Source of the DNA: Gemmatimonadota bacterium
GTDB lineage: Bacteria > Gemmatimonadota > Gemmatimonadetes > Longimicrobiales > Gaopeijiaceae
Assembly: GCA_041390125.1 (NCBI GenBank)
Contig: JAWKQN010000004.1
Span: 1 to 64,000, forward strand
Length of the DNA stretch: 64,000 bases
Direction of reading: 5' to 3'
The notes beneath the pieces are model-generated. The model was not told the origin of the DNA. It did not search any database and worked only from the letters and a program-made list of their open reading frames with translations. The position numbers and the translations under genes were made by a program. Of the stretch, positions 9,032-20,811 are shown in pieces (position 1 is the first letter of the stretch; each line of letters opens with the position of its first letter).

Positions 9032-9702
9032 TCCTCGCGCTCACCCTCGCCGCCCTGGCCGGCTCCCCGCCGGTGGCGCCGCTCCCGGCGAGCTCCGACA
9101 CGCTGCTGACCGTCGCGCGCCTCCAGTACGGCGGGGGCGGGGACTGGTATGCCAACCCCTCCTCGATCGCGAACCTCCTGACCGCCATCCGCGACCGTAC
9201 GGGCGTGCCCACGGCCGCCCGTGAAGCGGTGGTGGAGACGCTCGACCCCGCGCTGCCCGACTACGGCTTCCTCTACATGACGGGTCACGGGCAGGTGCGC
9301 TTCACGGTCGAGGAGCGCGCAGCGTTGCGGGCCTACCTGCTCGGCGGTGGATTCCTGCACGCGGACGACAACTACGGCCTGGACGACTCGTTCCGGGCCG
9401 AGATGGCGGCCATCTTCCCCGACCACCCTCTCGTCGAGCTTCCCGCGGACCACGCCGTCTTCCATGGCGTGTACGACTTCCCGGACGGATTGCCGAAGAT
9501 CCACGAGCACGACGGCGCGGCACCGCAGGCCTACGGCATCTTCGACGAGGGACGGCTCATGGTCTTCTACAGCTACGAGTCGGACCTGGGGGACGGGTGG
9601 GAGGACTCCGACGTGCACGGAGATCCCGACGAGGTGCGGGAGCAGGCGCTGCGGATGGGTGTGAACCTGTATCTCCACGTGCTGGGGCAGTACGTCCGGT
9701 GA
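9028..9702 (+). CDS. DUF4159 domain secreted protein
   Basis: A 224-aa protein with a short hydrophobic signal-like N-terminus and a DUF4159 domain: VARLQYGGGGDWYANPSSI, then FLYMTGHGQVRFT and LRAYLLGGGFLHADDNYG. The domain resembles the class-I glutamine amidotransferase/ThuA fold in strand order, but no catalytic triad is obvious. DUF4159 proteins are often found with DUF4175, MoxR, DUF58 and VWA genes in aerotolerance-type clusters; only the DUF4175 gene is here, directly downstream and overlapping by four bases. Molecular function is unknown. Confidence 0.8.
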   Translation: MILALTLAALAGSPPVAPLPASSDTLLTVARLQYGGGGDWYANPSSIANLLTAIRDRTGVPTAAREAVVETLDPALPDYGFLYMTGHGQVRFTVEERAALRAYLLGGGFLHADDNYGLDDSFRAEMAAIFPDHPLVELPADHAVFHGVYDFPDGLPKIHEHDGAAPQAYGIFDEGRLMVFYSYESDLGDGWEDSDVHGDPDEVREQALRMGVNLYLHVLGQYVR

Positions 9703-12700
9703 GCCCGGCGCCCGCCTCGGTCACGGCGACCCTCGCCGCGGTGCGTCGCCACCTGCGGGGGCGGCTGGGGATGGCCGCGTCCCTCTGGGGGGGTGCCCTC
9801 GTGGGCGCCCTGCTCCTGGCGGCCTGGCTCGCCGTCGGCACGGGCTGGCGTGTGGGCTCCGTCTGGCCGCTCCTGCTGGACGCCCTCCTCCTGCTGGTGC
9901 TGGTGGTGGGGATCGTGCTCGTCCGCCGGGTCGCCGCCGACCTGCTGGCCGAGCGGCGGGTCGCCGCCGCGGTGGAGGATTCCGCCGCGCTGCGGCGCGG
10001 CACCGTCCTGGGCTCCCTGGAGCTGGAGCGGAAGGTGCCGGAGGGGACGTCGGCCGGGTTGGCTCGGGCCGCCACGGATGAAGCGGCCCGCGGGCTGGCC
10101 GGGCGCACCCCGCGTGAGCTGACCGGCGCCCTGGGTGCCCGGGTGGACGGGGTGGCGCGACGGGGGCTGGCCGCGCTCGGCTTGATCGTCCCTGCGCTGG
10201 TCGTCCTGCTGGCGTTGACGCCCCAACGGTCCTGGCAGGCCGTCCGAGGGCTGGCGCGCCCCGTGCACGCCTACCTCGGTGGGGACTATCCGCCGCTGGA
10301 GGTCACCCCGGGCAGCGTGGAGGTCCTGCGCGGCAGCCCGGTGCTCATCCGGGTGCGGGCCCCGGGCCGCACCGAGGTCACCCTGCGTTGGGTGGTGCGG
10401 GGGGCCATCCCCCAGGAGCGGACGCAACCGCTCGAGGATGACGAGACCGGCTTCCCCTTCGAGCGCGTGGACGCCGACATCGAGTACTGGGCCGAGACGC
10501 CCGACGGGGCCCGGAGCGAGCGCTACGTGCTCTCGCCCATCAACCCCCTGCTCGTCACGGATCTGACGCTCCAGCTGTCCTTCCCCGCCCATACGGGCAT
10601 CCCCCCCGAGGAGCTGCGCGAGCCCCTGCCGCCCGCGACCCTCCCGGTAGGGACGCGGATCCGGATCCTGGGTCGCGCCAGCCGCACGCTGGCGGAGGCC
10701 TCGCTGGAGCTACCGGGCGCGCCCGAGGCGGGAGTGGTGTTGACGCCCGTCGGCGCCGCGTTCGAAGGCGAGTGGTCGCCCAGCCGGAGCGGCGCCTACG
10801 AGTGGCGCTTCCGCGACCCCGAGGGCGAGGCCCCCGAGACCGCGCCGGCGCCGTTCGAGCTGACGCTCGTGCGCGATTCGCTCCCCGCGCTCACCGTGGT
10901 CTTCCCCGGTGTGGACACGGTGATGCCGATCTCGCACAAGCAGCCCCTGGTGGTCGAGGCCCGGGACGACTACGGGCTCGACCACGTGGCCGTGGTGGCC
11001 GTCCAGTCGGGAGCCGGGCTGGCCGCGCGCAGCACCACGCAGCGCCTGCCGCTCGACGGCGCCCGCGACGTGATGGCGCGTCCGCTGCTGGATCTGTCCG
11101 AATGGAAGCTCCTGCCGGGGGACTCCGTCCGCTACCGCGTGCGCGCCACCGACAACTCACCGCTCGCGCAGACGGTGGAGTCGGACGAGTTCCTGTTGCG
11201 CGTGCCGGAGCTCGCGGAGCTGCGCCGCACGGCCGGACAGGAGCTGGACTCCCTGGCCGAGCGCCTCTCCCGGCTCACGGAGCAGGCGGGCGCGGAGGCC
11301 GAGGATTCGCGCGACCTGGAACGGGCGTCGCAACAGCGCGAGCAGGCCGGCGGGCGCATGGGCTTCGAGGAGCGCGAGCGCATGCGCGAGGCCCTCGAAG
11401 GCCAGCAGGACGTGGACGGCCAGCTGGAGACCATGCAGAACGAGCTCCAGGACCTTGCGGATCAGCTGCGGGAGGCCGGTCTCGCGGATCCCGAGCTGCG
11501 CAAGAGCATGGAGGAGCTGGAGGCCCTGCTCGAGTCCCTGCTCACGGACGAGATGCGCGAGCAGCTACAGGAGCTGTCCAACTCCCTGGACCAGTCCCAG
11601 GCGAGCCAGGCGCGCGAGGATCTCTCCCGCCTCGCCGAACAGCAGGAGGAGATGCGGCAACGCCTGGAGGAGGCGCTCGAGCGCTTCCGGCGCGCGGCGG
11701 TGGAGCAGGACTTCCGCGCGACGACCGAAGAGGCGCGCGAACTGGCGGAGCAGGAGCGCGCCCTGGCCGACGCGCTGCGCGAGGGGGACGACCCCGAGAA
11801 GCGCGCGGAGCAGCAGGAGGAGCTGTCGGCGGAGGCCGAAGCGCTGCAGGAGCGGATGGAGGCGCTGCGTGAGCGCCTGGAGCAGCTGGGGGAGGAGCGG
11901 GCCAGCGAGCGGGTACAACAGGCCTCGGAGCGGATGGAGCAGGCCCGCCAAGCCATGCAACGGGCCGCGCAGCAGGCCCAGCAGAGCCCGGAGCAGGCCG
12001 GCCAGAGCGCCGACCAGGCCGCCGAGGCGGTCGACGAGGGCATGCGCGAGATGGAGGAGGCCCAGCGCCAGATGGCGGCCGAGATCATGGAGCGCATCAT
12101 GGAGGCGCTCGATCGGGCCGCCGAGGACGCCCTCGAGCTCGCCGAGCGGCAGTCGGAGCTGCGTCGGCAGATGCGCGGCGCCGACGAGGAGACGCGCGCC
12201 CGCCTGCGCCAGGAGCAGTCGACGGTGATGGAAGGCGCGCGCAACCTGGAGCGCGGCCTCTCGGAGGCGATGCAGGTCAATCCGGCGGAGGGCAATCCGC
12301 TGACCGAGCGCGCCACCGAGGCACGCGAGCGCACGCAGCAGACCGCCGAGGCGCTCGAGGCGCCAGCGGACAGCCGGACCTCCGCGGCCGCGGCGGCGGA
12401 AGGCGCGGTCGATGCGCTCAACCGCCTGGCGCTGGCCGCCATGGCCGCGTCCGAGCAGATGTCGCAGAACGGCCAACAGAGCATGTCGGGCGAGCAGGTC
12501 ATGGAGCAGCTGGAGCAACTGGCCGAGCAGCAATCGGAGTTGCTCAACCAGTCGGAGCAGATGATGCCCATGCAGCTCGGTGAGCAGGCCATGCAGAGCC
12601 AGATGCAGCAGATGGCGCAGGGTCAGCAGTCCGTCGCCGAGGAGCTGGGGCAGCTCTCCGACGAGCCCGGGGCGGAGGAGCAGGCGATGGGCGACCTGGA

Positions 12701-13049
12701 GGCCCTGGCCCAGGAGGCGCAGGCCATCGCCCAGCTCCTGCAGGAGGGGCGTCTGGACCGGGAGGTGATGGAGCGGCAGCAGGACCTCTTCCACCGGCTG
12801 CTGGACGCGGGACGCAGCCTGGAGAAGGAAGAGGAGGAGGAGACCGAGGAGCGCGAGTCCACCACCGCGGGCTCCTACGAGCGACGCGACGTGGCGCCGC
12901 TGGCCCCGGAGCTTCTGCGGGGCCCCCGGTATCCGCTCCCCTCTGCGGAGCAACTCGAGCGTCTGACGCCGGCCGAGCGCGAGCTGGTGCGGCGCTACTT
13001 CGAGCGCCTCAACCGGCAGGCCTCGCCGCCGCCCGGCCCCGGCCGATGA
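9699..13049 (+). CDS. DUF4175 large membrane protein with long Gln/Glu coiled coil
   Basis: 1116 aa from a GTG that overlaps the previous stop. Two close hydrophobic helices lie near residues 27-45 and 55-75 and a third near 160-180, all before a periplasmic beta-rich region (about 190-510) with repeated Ig-like strands. From about residue 515 to 1050 the protein is almost entirely Glu, Gln, Arg, Ala and Met with heptad periodicity, which predicts a very long alpha-helical coiled coil. This is the DUF4175 pattern. The role is uncharacterised; the shape suggests a periplasm-spanning scaffold. It is co-translated with its neighbours on both sides. Confidence 0.8.
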   Translation: MSPAPASVTATLAAVRRHLRGRLGMAASLWGGALVGALLLAAWLAVGTGWRVGSVWPLLLDALLLLVLVVGIVLVRRVAADLLAERRVAAAVEDSAALRRGTVLGSLELERKVPEGTSAGLARAATDEAARGLAGRTPRELTGALGARVDGVARRGLAALGLIVPALVVLLALTPQRSWQAVRGLARPVHAYLGGDYPPLEVTPGSVEVLRGSPVLIRVRAPGRTEVTLRWVVRGAIPQERTQPLEDDETGFPFERVDADIEYWAETPDGARSERYVLSPINPLLVTDLTLQLSFPAHTGIPPEELREPLPPATLPVGTRIRILGRASRTLAEASLELPGAPEAGVVLTPVGAAFEGEWSPSRSGAYEWRFRDPEGEAPETAPAPFELTLVRDSLPALTVVFPGVDTVMPISHKQPLVVEARDDYGLDHVAVVAVQSGAGLAARSTTQRLPLDGARDVMARPLLDLSEWKLLPGDSVRYRVRATDNSPLAQTVESDEFLLRVPELAELRRTAGQELDSLAERLSRLTEQAGAEAEDSRDLERASQQREQAGGRMGFEERERMREALEGQQDVDGQLETMQNELQDLADQLREAGLADPELRKSMEELEALLESLLTDEMREQLQELSNSLDQSQASQAREDLSRLAEQQEEMRQRLEEALERFRRAAVEQDFRATTEEARELAEQERALADALREGDDPEKRAEQQEELSAEAEALQERMEALRERLEQLGEERASERVQQASERMEQARQAMQRAAQQAQQSPEQAGQSADQAAEAVDEGMREMEEAQRQMAAEIMERIMEALDRAAEDALELAERQSELRRQMRGADEETRARLRQEQSTVMEGARNLERGLSEAMQVNPAEGNPLTERATEARERTQQTAEALEAPADSRTSAAAAAEGAVDALNRLALAAMAASEQMSQNGQQSMSGEQVMEQLEQLAEQQSELLNQSEQMMPMQLGEQAMQSQMQQMAQGQQSVAEELGQLSDEPGAEEQAMGDLEALAQEAQAIAQLLQEGRLDREVMERQQDLFHRLLDAGRSLEKEEEEETEERESTTAGSYERRDVAPLAPELLRGPRYPLPSAEQLERLTPAERELVRRYFERLNRQASPPPGPGR

Positions 13050-13642
13050 GACGGCTGCTGCCGCACCTCGTGTGCCTGGGCGCGCTGATCCTGCCGGCCG
13101 CGCTGGCCGCGCAGACGGGGATCGATGGCGCCTATGCCCTTCTCTCCGAGGGTCGCGTGCAGGACGGACGCACGGCGCTCATGGAGGCCAGCGCGGCGCT
13201 GGCACCGTCCGCCGCCGTGCCCCACCTGAAGGTCGCGCGCGTGCTGGGCAAGATGGGACCGGAGCTCGCGCCCCGCGTGGCGCGCGCCGTGGCGGAGGCC
13301 TACCGCGGGCGCTCCGCCGAGGCCATCGCCGCGCTGCTCGCGCTCGAGACCGACGCCCGACCCGAAGAGGTGCCCCCCTTGCTGGCGTTGTCCGCCGATC
13401 TCGCCGACGGGGCGGGGGACGCTGCCCAGGCCGAGGCGCTCCGCGTCCGGCTGATCGAAGCGTTCCCCGAAGCCACCGAGCGGCCCGCGGCCATCCTCGA
13501 AGTCGCCGAGGCCCGCGCCCGGCGTGGGCAGGGCGTGGACGAAGCCATCGCCTGGGTGGAAGCCTTGATCGTGGAGCAGCCGGGCGGGGCGCTGGTGCCG
13601 GAGGCCCGCCGCGTGTTGGACCGCCTGCGGAGTGCCGGATGA
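13046..13642 (+). CDS. Secreted helical-repeat protein of unknown function
   Basis: 198 aa with a clear signal peptide (basic start, then a hydrophobic core ending ALAAQ). The mature part is Ala- and Leu-rich with repeating amphipathic helices, for example ALLALSADLADGAGDAAQAEALRV, which looks like tetratricopeptide or similar helical repeats. ATGA overlaps join it to the DUF4175 gene and to the next gene, so it belongs to the same transcription unit and perhaps the same envelope complex. No enzyme motif is visible. Confidence 0.65.
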   Translation: MRRLLPHLVCLGALILPAALAAQTGIDGAYALLSEGRVQDGRTALMEASAALAPSAAVPHLKVARVLGKMGPELAPRVARAVAEAYRGRSAEAIAALLALETDARPEEVPPLLALSADLADGAGDAAQAEALRVRLIEAFPEATERPAAILEVAEARARRGQGVDEAIAWVEALIVEQPGGALVPEARRVLDRLRSAG

Positions 13643-14900
13643 GAGGTCCCTGTCGCGGCCTGGTGCTCGTGGGCGTCCTGGCCGGTCTGCTCGGCGCGGG
13701 GCGCCTCGACGCCCAATCGACGCTCGTCCCCATGGACCGGGCCCAGGCCAATCATCTGCGGGCCTACGGCCTCACGTACTGGGCCCTGCAGCAGGGCCTC
13801 AAGGCCGAGTGGCTCCTCAACTACCGGGGCGGATCGTTCCTGCTGCCGGATGCCGAGGTGGTGCGCCGGCAGGCCGCGCTCATGGGCGTGAGCGTGGAGC
13901 AGGTCTCCGCCGGACAGGAGGCGACGATCCGGGGAACCATCGCCCAGTCCAACATGGAGACGGTACCCCTGGAGAAGGCGCCCAAGATCGCGATCTACAC
14001 GCCACCCAACTCCACGCCCTGGGACGACGCGGTCACCATGGCGCTGGAGTACGCCGACATCCCCTACGACAAGATCTGGGACGCGGACGTGATGCGGGGG
14101 CGACTGGCCGACTACGAGTGGATGCACCTGCACCACGAGGACTTCACGGGGCAGTACTCGAAGTTCTTCCTGACGTACGCGGGCGCGCCCTGGCTGCAGG
14201 ACGAGGTGGCCCGCAACCAGGAAGTGGCGCGCGAGTTGGGGTTCCCCTCGGTGCCCGAGCTCAAGAAGGGCGTGGCGCGCACGATCCGCGACTTCGTGGA
14301 GAAGGGCGGCTTCCTGTTCGCCATGTGTTCGGCGACGGAGACGTTGGATCTGGCCCTGGCGGCGGAGGACGTCGACATCGCCGCCTCGTTTGCCGACGGC
14401 ACGCCCGCCGATCCTCGCGCCAGCAGCAAGATGGACTGGAGCAGGGCGCTGGCCTTCGAGGGGGCGGAGGTGCAGGTGGCGCCGTCCGTGAGCTCGTTCA
14501 GCGACATCGACGGCCACCAGGTCAACACCCCGTGGCGCAGCGAGCTGGGGGCGTTCACGCTCTTCGACTTCTCCGCCAAGTTCGATCCCGTCCCCACCAT
14601 GCTGACGCAGAGCCACGAGGCCGTGATCCCGGACTTCTACGGGCTGACCACGTCGTTCGCGAAGAAGCGCCTCAAGCCCGGCACCACCGTCCTGGCGGAA
14701 GAGGGCGAATGGGCCAAGTACATCCACGGCACCTTCGGCGAAGGCACCTGGACATTCTACGGCGGTCATGATCCCGAGGACCCCGAGCACCAGATCGGCG
14801 ACGCGCCCACCGACCTGGCGTTGCACCCGAACTCCCCGTCGTACCGGCTCATCCTCAACAACGTCCTCTTCCCGGCCGCGAAGAAGAAGAAGCTGAAGAC

Positions 14901-14904
<4 letters not shown>
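13639..14904 (+). CDS. Secreted protein with a GATase1-like fold
   Basis: 421 aa with a signal peptide ending near LGAGRLDAQ. The body has alternating strands and helices such as APKIAIYTPPNSTPWDDAV, YEWMHLHHEDF and GGFLFAMCSATETLDLAL. The last puts a Cys after a strand in a nucleophile-elbow-like turn, as in class-I glutamine amidotransferases. Relatives are often labelled asparagine synthetase B, but no ATP-pyrophosphatase domain or N-terminal catalytic Cys is present, so that name is not supported. Placement between a DUF4175-linked protein and a helicase gene, with 4-base overlaps on both sides, suggests an envelope function shared with the first. Confidence 0.6.
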
Positions 14905-17447
<2,543 letters not shown>

Positions 17448-17512
17448 ATTCCCCGCGGCCCGGACCGACCGGAGGGCGGACCCCGGCCCCAATCCACCAG
17501 GACGGGTGAGGC

Positions 17513-17713
17513 ATGAAGAGCGTCATCGGCATCGTCATCGGGGTCATCTGGCTGGTCTTCGCGTTCCGCGCGTTCGGCTTCTCCGCCGCGGGTGGGAGCA
17601 CGGGGGCGGACGACCTCCAGTTCTGGTGGGCGGTCGTGGGCTCGCTGCTGACCATCGCCGCGGGCGCCGCCATCGTGGGGGGGCTCATCCACGGTCGCGC
17701 CCAGCGGGGCTGA
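17513..17713 (+). CDS. Small two-helix membrane protein
   Basis: 66 aa. Two hydrophobic segments (about residues 4-22 and 38-60) are joined by a Gly/Ser/Asp linker, and the C-terminus is short and basic. A GTGAGG ribosome site precedes the ATG. A TAGATT at 17445-17450, overlapping the dinG stop, might be a -10, but there is no good -35. It lies nine bases before the FAH-family gene and is probably co-transcribed with it. I recognise no family. Confidence 0.6.
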   Translation: MKSVIGIVIGVIWLVFAFRAFGFSAAGGSTGADDLQFWWAVVGSLLTIAAGAAIVGGLIHGRAQRG

Positions 17714-17721
17714 GGCCGACG

Positions 17722-18345
17722 GTGGATCGCCCAAGCAAGATCGTCTGCGTCGGCCGCAACTACCTCGCCCATGCGCGTGAGCTGGGCGGCGAGGTTCCCG
17801 ACGAGCCGCTCATCTTCCTGAAGCCGCCGTCCGCCATCGTCGGCGACGGAGATCCCATCCGGCTGCCCCCGGGCGTGGGTCGCGTCGACTACGAAGGGGA
17901 GATCGCCTTCCGGATCGGCAAACGCGCCCGGCGCGTGGCAGCGGCCGATTGGCGGAGCTACGTCGACGCCGTCCTGCCTGCCAACGACGTGACCGCGCGC
18001 GACCTCCAGCGCAAGGACGACCAGTGGACCCGGGCCAAGGGCTTCGACACGTTCTGCGTGCTGGGCCCGCCGGTGGCGCTGGACGGCCTCGACGTCGACG
18101 CGTTGCAGGTGATCACACGCGTCGACGGCGCCGAGCGCCAGAACGGTCGGGTGTCGGACATGGCCTTCCCTCCGGGCGTCCTGCTGGAGTACATCACCGG
18201 CATCATGACGCTCGAGCCCGGCGACCTGGTGCTCACCGGCACGCCGGAAGGGGTGGGCCCCATCCACGCCGGCCAGACCGTCGAGGTCGAGATCCCGGGC
18301 GTGGCCTGGATCTCCAACCCGGTCGTCGAGGACGCCCGCCCTTGA
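17722..18345 (+). CDS. Fumarylacetoacetate hydrolase family protein
   Basis: 207 aa, which fits the short single-domain FAH proteins that act as acylpyruvate hydrolases, oxaloacetate decarboxylases or HpaG-type isomerases. Family marks are KIVCVGRNYLAHARELG, then DYEGEIAFRIGK (Glu residues that bind Mg), ANDVTARDLQRKDDQWTRAK and LVLTGTPEGVGP near the end. Start is GTG 17722, just before the first conserved strand. The stop overlaps the TTG start of the aminotransferase as TTGA, so they are translated together. The exact substrate cannot be decided. Confidence 0.85.
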   Translation: MDRPSKIVCVGRNYLAHARELGGEVPDEPLIFLKPPSAIVGDGDPIRLPPGVGRVDYEGEIAFRIGKRARRVAAADWRSYVDAVLPANDVTARDLQRKDDQWTRAKGFDTFCVLGPPVALDGLDVDALQVITRVDGAERQNGRVSDMAFPPGVLLEYITGIMTLEPGDLVLTGTPEGVGPIHAGQTVEVEIPGVAWISNPVVEDARP

Positions 18346-19499
18346 AGCTGAGGCGCGCCTTCGAGGCGCTGCCGGGCTATCCGCTGGCCGGTGTGGCCGA
18401 AGCCCGTCGGCGCCTGGAGGCGGCGGGCGTGGACGTGATCGACCTCGGGGCGGGCGACGCCGATCTGCCTCCCCCGCCTGCCGTCGTGGAAGCCCTGCGC
18501 GCCGCCGCGGGGGAGAAGGCGTACGGCCGCTACGGGTTCCAGCTCGGTCTCCCCGCGCTGCGGGAGTCGATCGCGGGCTGGATGGAGACCCGCTTCGGCG
18601 TGTCCTTCGATCCCTTCCGCGAGGTGCTGCCCCTGATCGGCTCCAAGGAGGGCATCGCGCACCTGCCCCTGGCGCTGCTCGATCCGGGAGACGTGGGCGT
18701 CCTGCCCGACCCCGGCTACCAGGCCTACCGGGGTGGCGTGGTCCTCGCCGGCGGGGAGCCGTGGGCCGTGCCGCTCCTGCCGGAGCACGACTTCCTCATC
18801 CCCCTGGAATCGCTGCCGCCGGAGATCGTGGCGCGCACACGCATCCTGTTCCTCAACTACCCGAACAACCCGACGGCGGCTTCGGCGCCGTTGGAGTACC
18901 TGGAGCGCGCGGTCGCGTTCTGCCGGACGCACGACATCGTCCTCGCCCACGACCACGCCTATTCCGAGATCGCGTTCGACGGCTATCGGCCGCCCAGCAT
19001 CTTCCAGATCCCGGGCGCCCGTGACGTCGCCCTGGAGTTCCACTCGTTCTCGAAGACCTACAACATGACGGGGTGGCGCCTGGGGTGGGCGGTGGGGGCC
19101 CCGCCGTTGATCGCCGCCCTGACCCGGGTGAAGACGTTCATGGACACGGGGGCGTTCCTGGCCGTGCAGGCCGCGGGCGTGGCGGCCCTCGGGAGCTGGG
19201 CGGAGTGGGTGCCGGACAACGTGCGGCGCTTCCAGGAGCGTCGGGATGCCGGGGTCCGGGCCCTCACGGCCGCAGGCTTCCGCGTCGACGCCCCGCGAGC
19301 GACGATGTACCTGTGGGTGCCGGTTCCGCCCGGAGAGGACGACGCGACCCTCGCCCGGCGCGCGCTCGAGGAGCAGGGGGTGGTGATCCTGCCCGGGTCC
19401 TCCCTGGGAGCAGGCGGAAAGGGCTTCTTCCGCATCGCCTTGACGGTCGAGCCGGACCGCCTGGAGACCGCGGTCCAGCGCCTGGGCCAGCTGCTCTGA
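18342..19499 (+). CDS. PLP-dependent class I/II aminotransferase, LL-DAP aminotransferase-like
   Basis: 385 aa, fold-type I. It opens with FEALPGYPLAGVAEARRR and has NYPNNPTAA around residue 170 and the PLP lysine K238 in HSFSKTYNMTGWRLGW. This pattern is shared by LL-diaminopimelate aminotransferases and by alanine- or aspartate-type aminotransferases of the same clade. The TTG start is chosen because it overlaps the preceding stop codon and directly precedes the conserved N-terminus; no ATG or GTG fits. No other lysine-pathway gene is near, so a DAP role is only one possibility. Confidence 0.85.
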   Translation: MKLRRAFEALPGYPLAGVAEARRRLEAAGVDVIDLGAGDADLPPPPAVVEALRAAAGEKAYGRYGFQLGLPALRESIAGWMETRFGVSFDPFREVLPLIGSKEGIAHLPLALLDPGDVGVLPDPGYQAYRGGVVLAGGEPWAVPLLPEHDFLIPLESLPPEIVARTRILFLNYPNNPTAASAPLEYLERAVAFCRTHDIVLAHDHAYSEIAFDGYRPPSIFQIPGARDVALEFHSFSKTYNMTGWRLGWAVGAPPLIAALTRVKTFMDTGAFLAVQAAGVAALGSWAEWVPDNVRRFQERRDAGVRALTAAGFRVDAPRATMYLWVPVPPGEDDATLARRALEEQGVVILPGSSLGAGGKGFFRIALTVEPDRLETAVQRLGQLL

Positions 19500-19523
19500 C
19501 CGGCCCCGCGGAGGCTCGCGTGA

Positions 19524-19539
19524 CCGGCGGAAGCGCCGG
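19524..19539 (+). terminator. Short hairpin after the aminotransferase gene
   Basis: Perfect 6-bp stem CCGGCG/CGCCGG with a GAAG tetraloop, 24 bp after the stop codon and before the next gene. It is followed by a C-run, not a T-run. It may be a weak terminator or a stable 3' end. Confidence 0.35.
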
Positions 19540-19572
19540 AACCCCCCTTCCAGGGGCGGTGTTCAACTCCCG

Positions 19573-20409
19573 ATGAAAGACCCGGCCCGCCACGCGTCCG
19601 CCTCCCCCTCGCCCGCCCTGCGTGGACGGGACCGGCGGAACCGCGTGTTCTGGGTCTCCATCGGGATCTCGGCCCTCCTCCACGTCGCGGCGGTGCTCAT
19701 CTACCCCTGGCTGGGGCGTCCCGACGTGGGCGGGGTGACGCTGCCGGGGACCATCGAGACGTCGGGCGAGGCGGCCGGCACCCGGGTCGTGGTGATCTCC
19801 GAGATCGCCGAGGGCGACGTCGAGGCCCCCGAACGCCCGGAGGAGATCCGGGAGCTGGAGGAATCGGTGCGGCCCGTCCTGCCGGGGGCGCCCCGGGACG
19901 AGGGCGCGGGTCGCCCCGGACTCGTCGAACCGGGCCGGGCCGGGCGCTCGGCCGCCGAGATCCTCCGCCCCCAGGCCGAGGACTCCCTGATCTGGCGGGG
20001 CGTGGACCCCGCCCTCACCGAGCTCAGCGACCACGAGAAGGCCGAGTTGCGGATGCGCTGGGCGCTCACGGAGTGGAACGAGGCGATGGCCGCCGAGGCA
20101 CGGGCGGCCGAAGAGGCGCTCGACTGGACGCACACGGACGCCGACGGCAACAAGTGGGGCGTCTCACCCGGAAAGCTGCACCTGGGGAGCCTGACGTTGC
20201 CGCTTCCGCTCAACTTCGGCCCGCCGCCCGGCGTGAACCGGGCGCTCGACCAGCGACTCCAGGAGTACGACGCCATCGAGCGTCAGGCCGGGCGCGCCCG
20301 GGTCTGGCAGAGCTGGGAGGAGCGGGCCAAGGCGATCCGCGCGCGCAAGGACCGCGAGCGAGAGGAGGCGCGCGCTGCGCGCCCGGATACGACGGGTTCG
20401 CGTCGCTGA
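19573..20409 (+). CDS. TonB-like single-TM envelope protein
   Basis: 278 aa. A basic cytoplasmic start is followed by one TM helix (about residues 25-47, WVSIGISALLHVAAVLIYPW), similar to the opening of TonB-type proteins. A Pro/Glu-rich periplasmic stretch and a charged helical C-terminal half follow. The C-terminus lacks a recognisable TonB_C domain and ends in a highly basic region (REREEARAARP). I do not assign a transport role. The last 35 bases may overlap the true start of the next gene. Confidence 0.6.
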   Translation: MKDPARHASASPSPALRGRDRRNRVFWVSIGISALLHVAAVLIYPWLGRPDVGGVTLPGTIETSGEAAGTRVVVISEIAEGDVEAPERPEEIRELEESVRPVLPGAPRDEGAGRPGLVEPGRAGRSAAEILRPQAEDSLIWRGVDPALTELSDHEKAELRMRWALTEWNEAMAAEARAAEEALDWTHTDADGNKWGVSPGKLHLGSLTLPLPLNFGPPPGVNRALDQRLQEYDAIERQAGRARVWQSWEERAKAIRARKDREREEARAARPDTTGSRR

Positions 20410-20701
20410 GCCGCGCGGAACCGCGCTGCTCGGCCCGTCGCTCGCCTTCCTGGCGGTCGGCGTCGCGGCCGGAGCCCTGGCCGTGCTGTTGACGCGGCGC
20501 GTCCCGCTGGCACCCACCCCGGACGAGCTGCGGGCGCGCATCGCGGGGGACGACGCGGGCGTGGAGATCCTCGACCTCGGCGAAGGCTTCTACGAGCTCG
20601 TGGGCGAGGTCGACAGCCGGGGGCGGGCGGAGCGCATCGAGCGCGCCGTCGAGTCGGCCGAGGGCGTGGTCGGGGTGGTCAACCGTCTCTGGATCGTCTA
20701 G
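20375..20701 (+). CDS. Small BON-like membrane-anchored protein, start uncertain
   Basis: The C-terminal 60 residues (VEILDLGEGFYELVGEVDS, then an amphipathic helix and GVVGVVNRLWIV) have the strand-helix-strand pattern of a BON domain, which binds phospholipid or sits in secretin-type proteins. The first usual start, GTG 20483, would leave a 72-aa protein without an anchor. The same open frame continues upstream through a strong TM helix, GPSLAFLAVGVAAGALAVLL. It contains no ATG, GTG or TTG there, but CTG at 20375 has AGGAGG six bases upstream. I therefore extend to the CTG; 20483 remains the conservative choice. Confidence 0.5.
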   Translation: MRARIRRVRVAEPRGTALLGPSLAFLAVGVAAGALAVLLTRRVPLAPTPDELRARIAGDDAGVEILDLGEGFYELVGEVDSRGRAERIERAVESAEGVVGVVNRLWIV

Positions 20702-20811
20702 AGTTTCGCCTCCCAGCCCCGGGCGGTCCCGCCGCCGGGCTCGTCCCTCCGCAAGGCGCGCCCCCGCAGCGGACCCGGAGCGTCCGCCTCCACAGCATCG
20801 GAGCCAGCACC

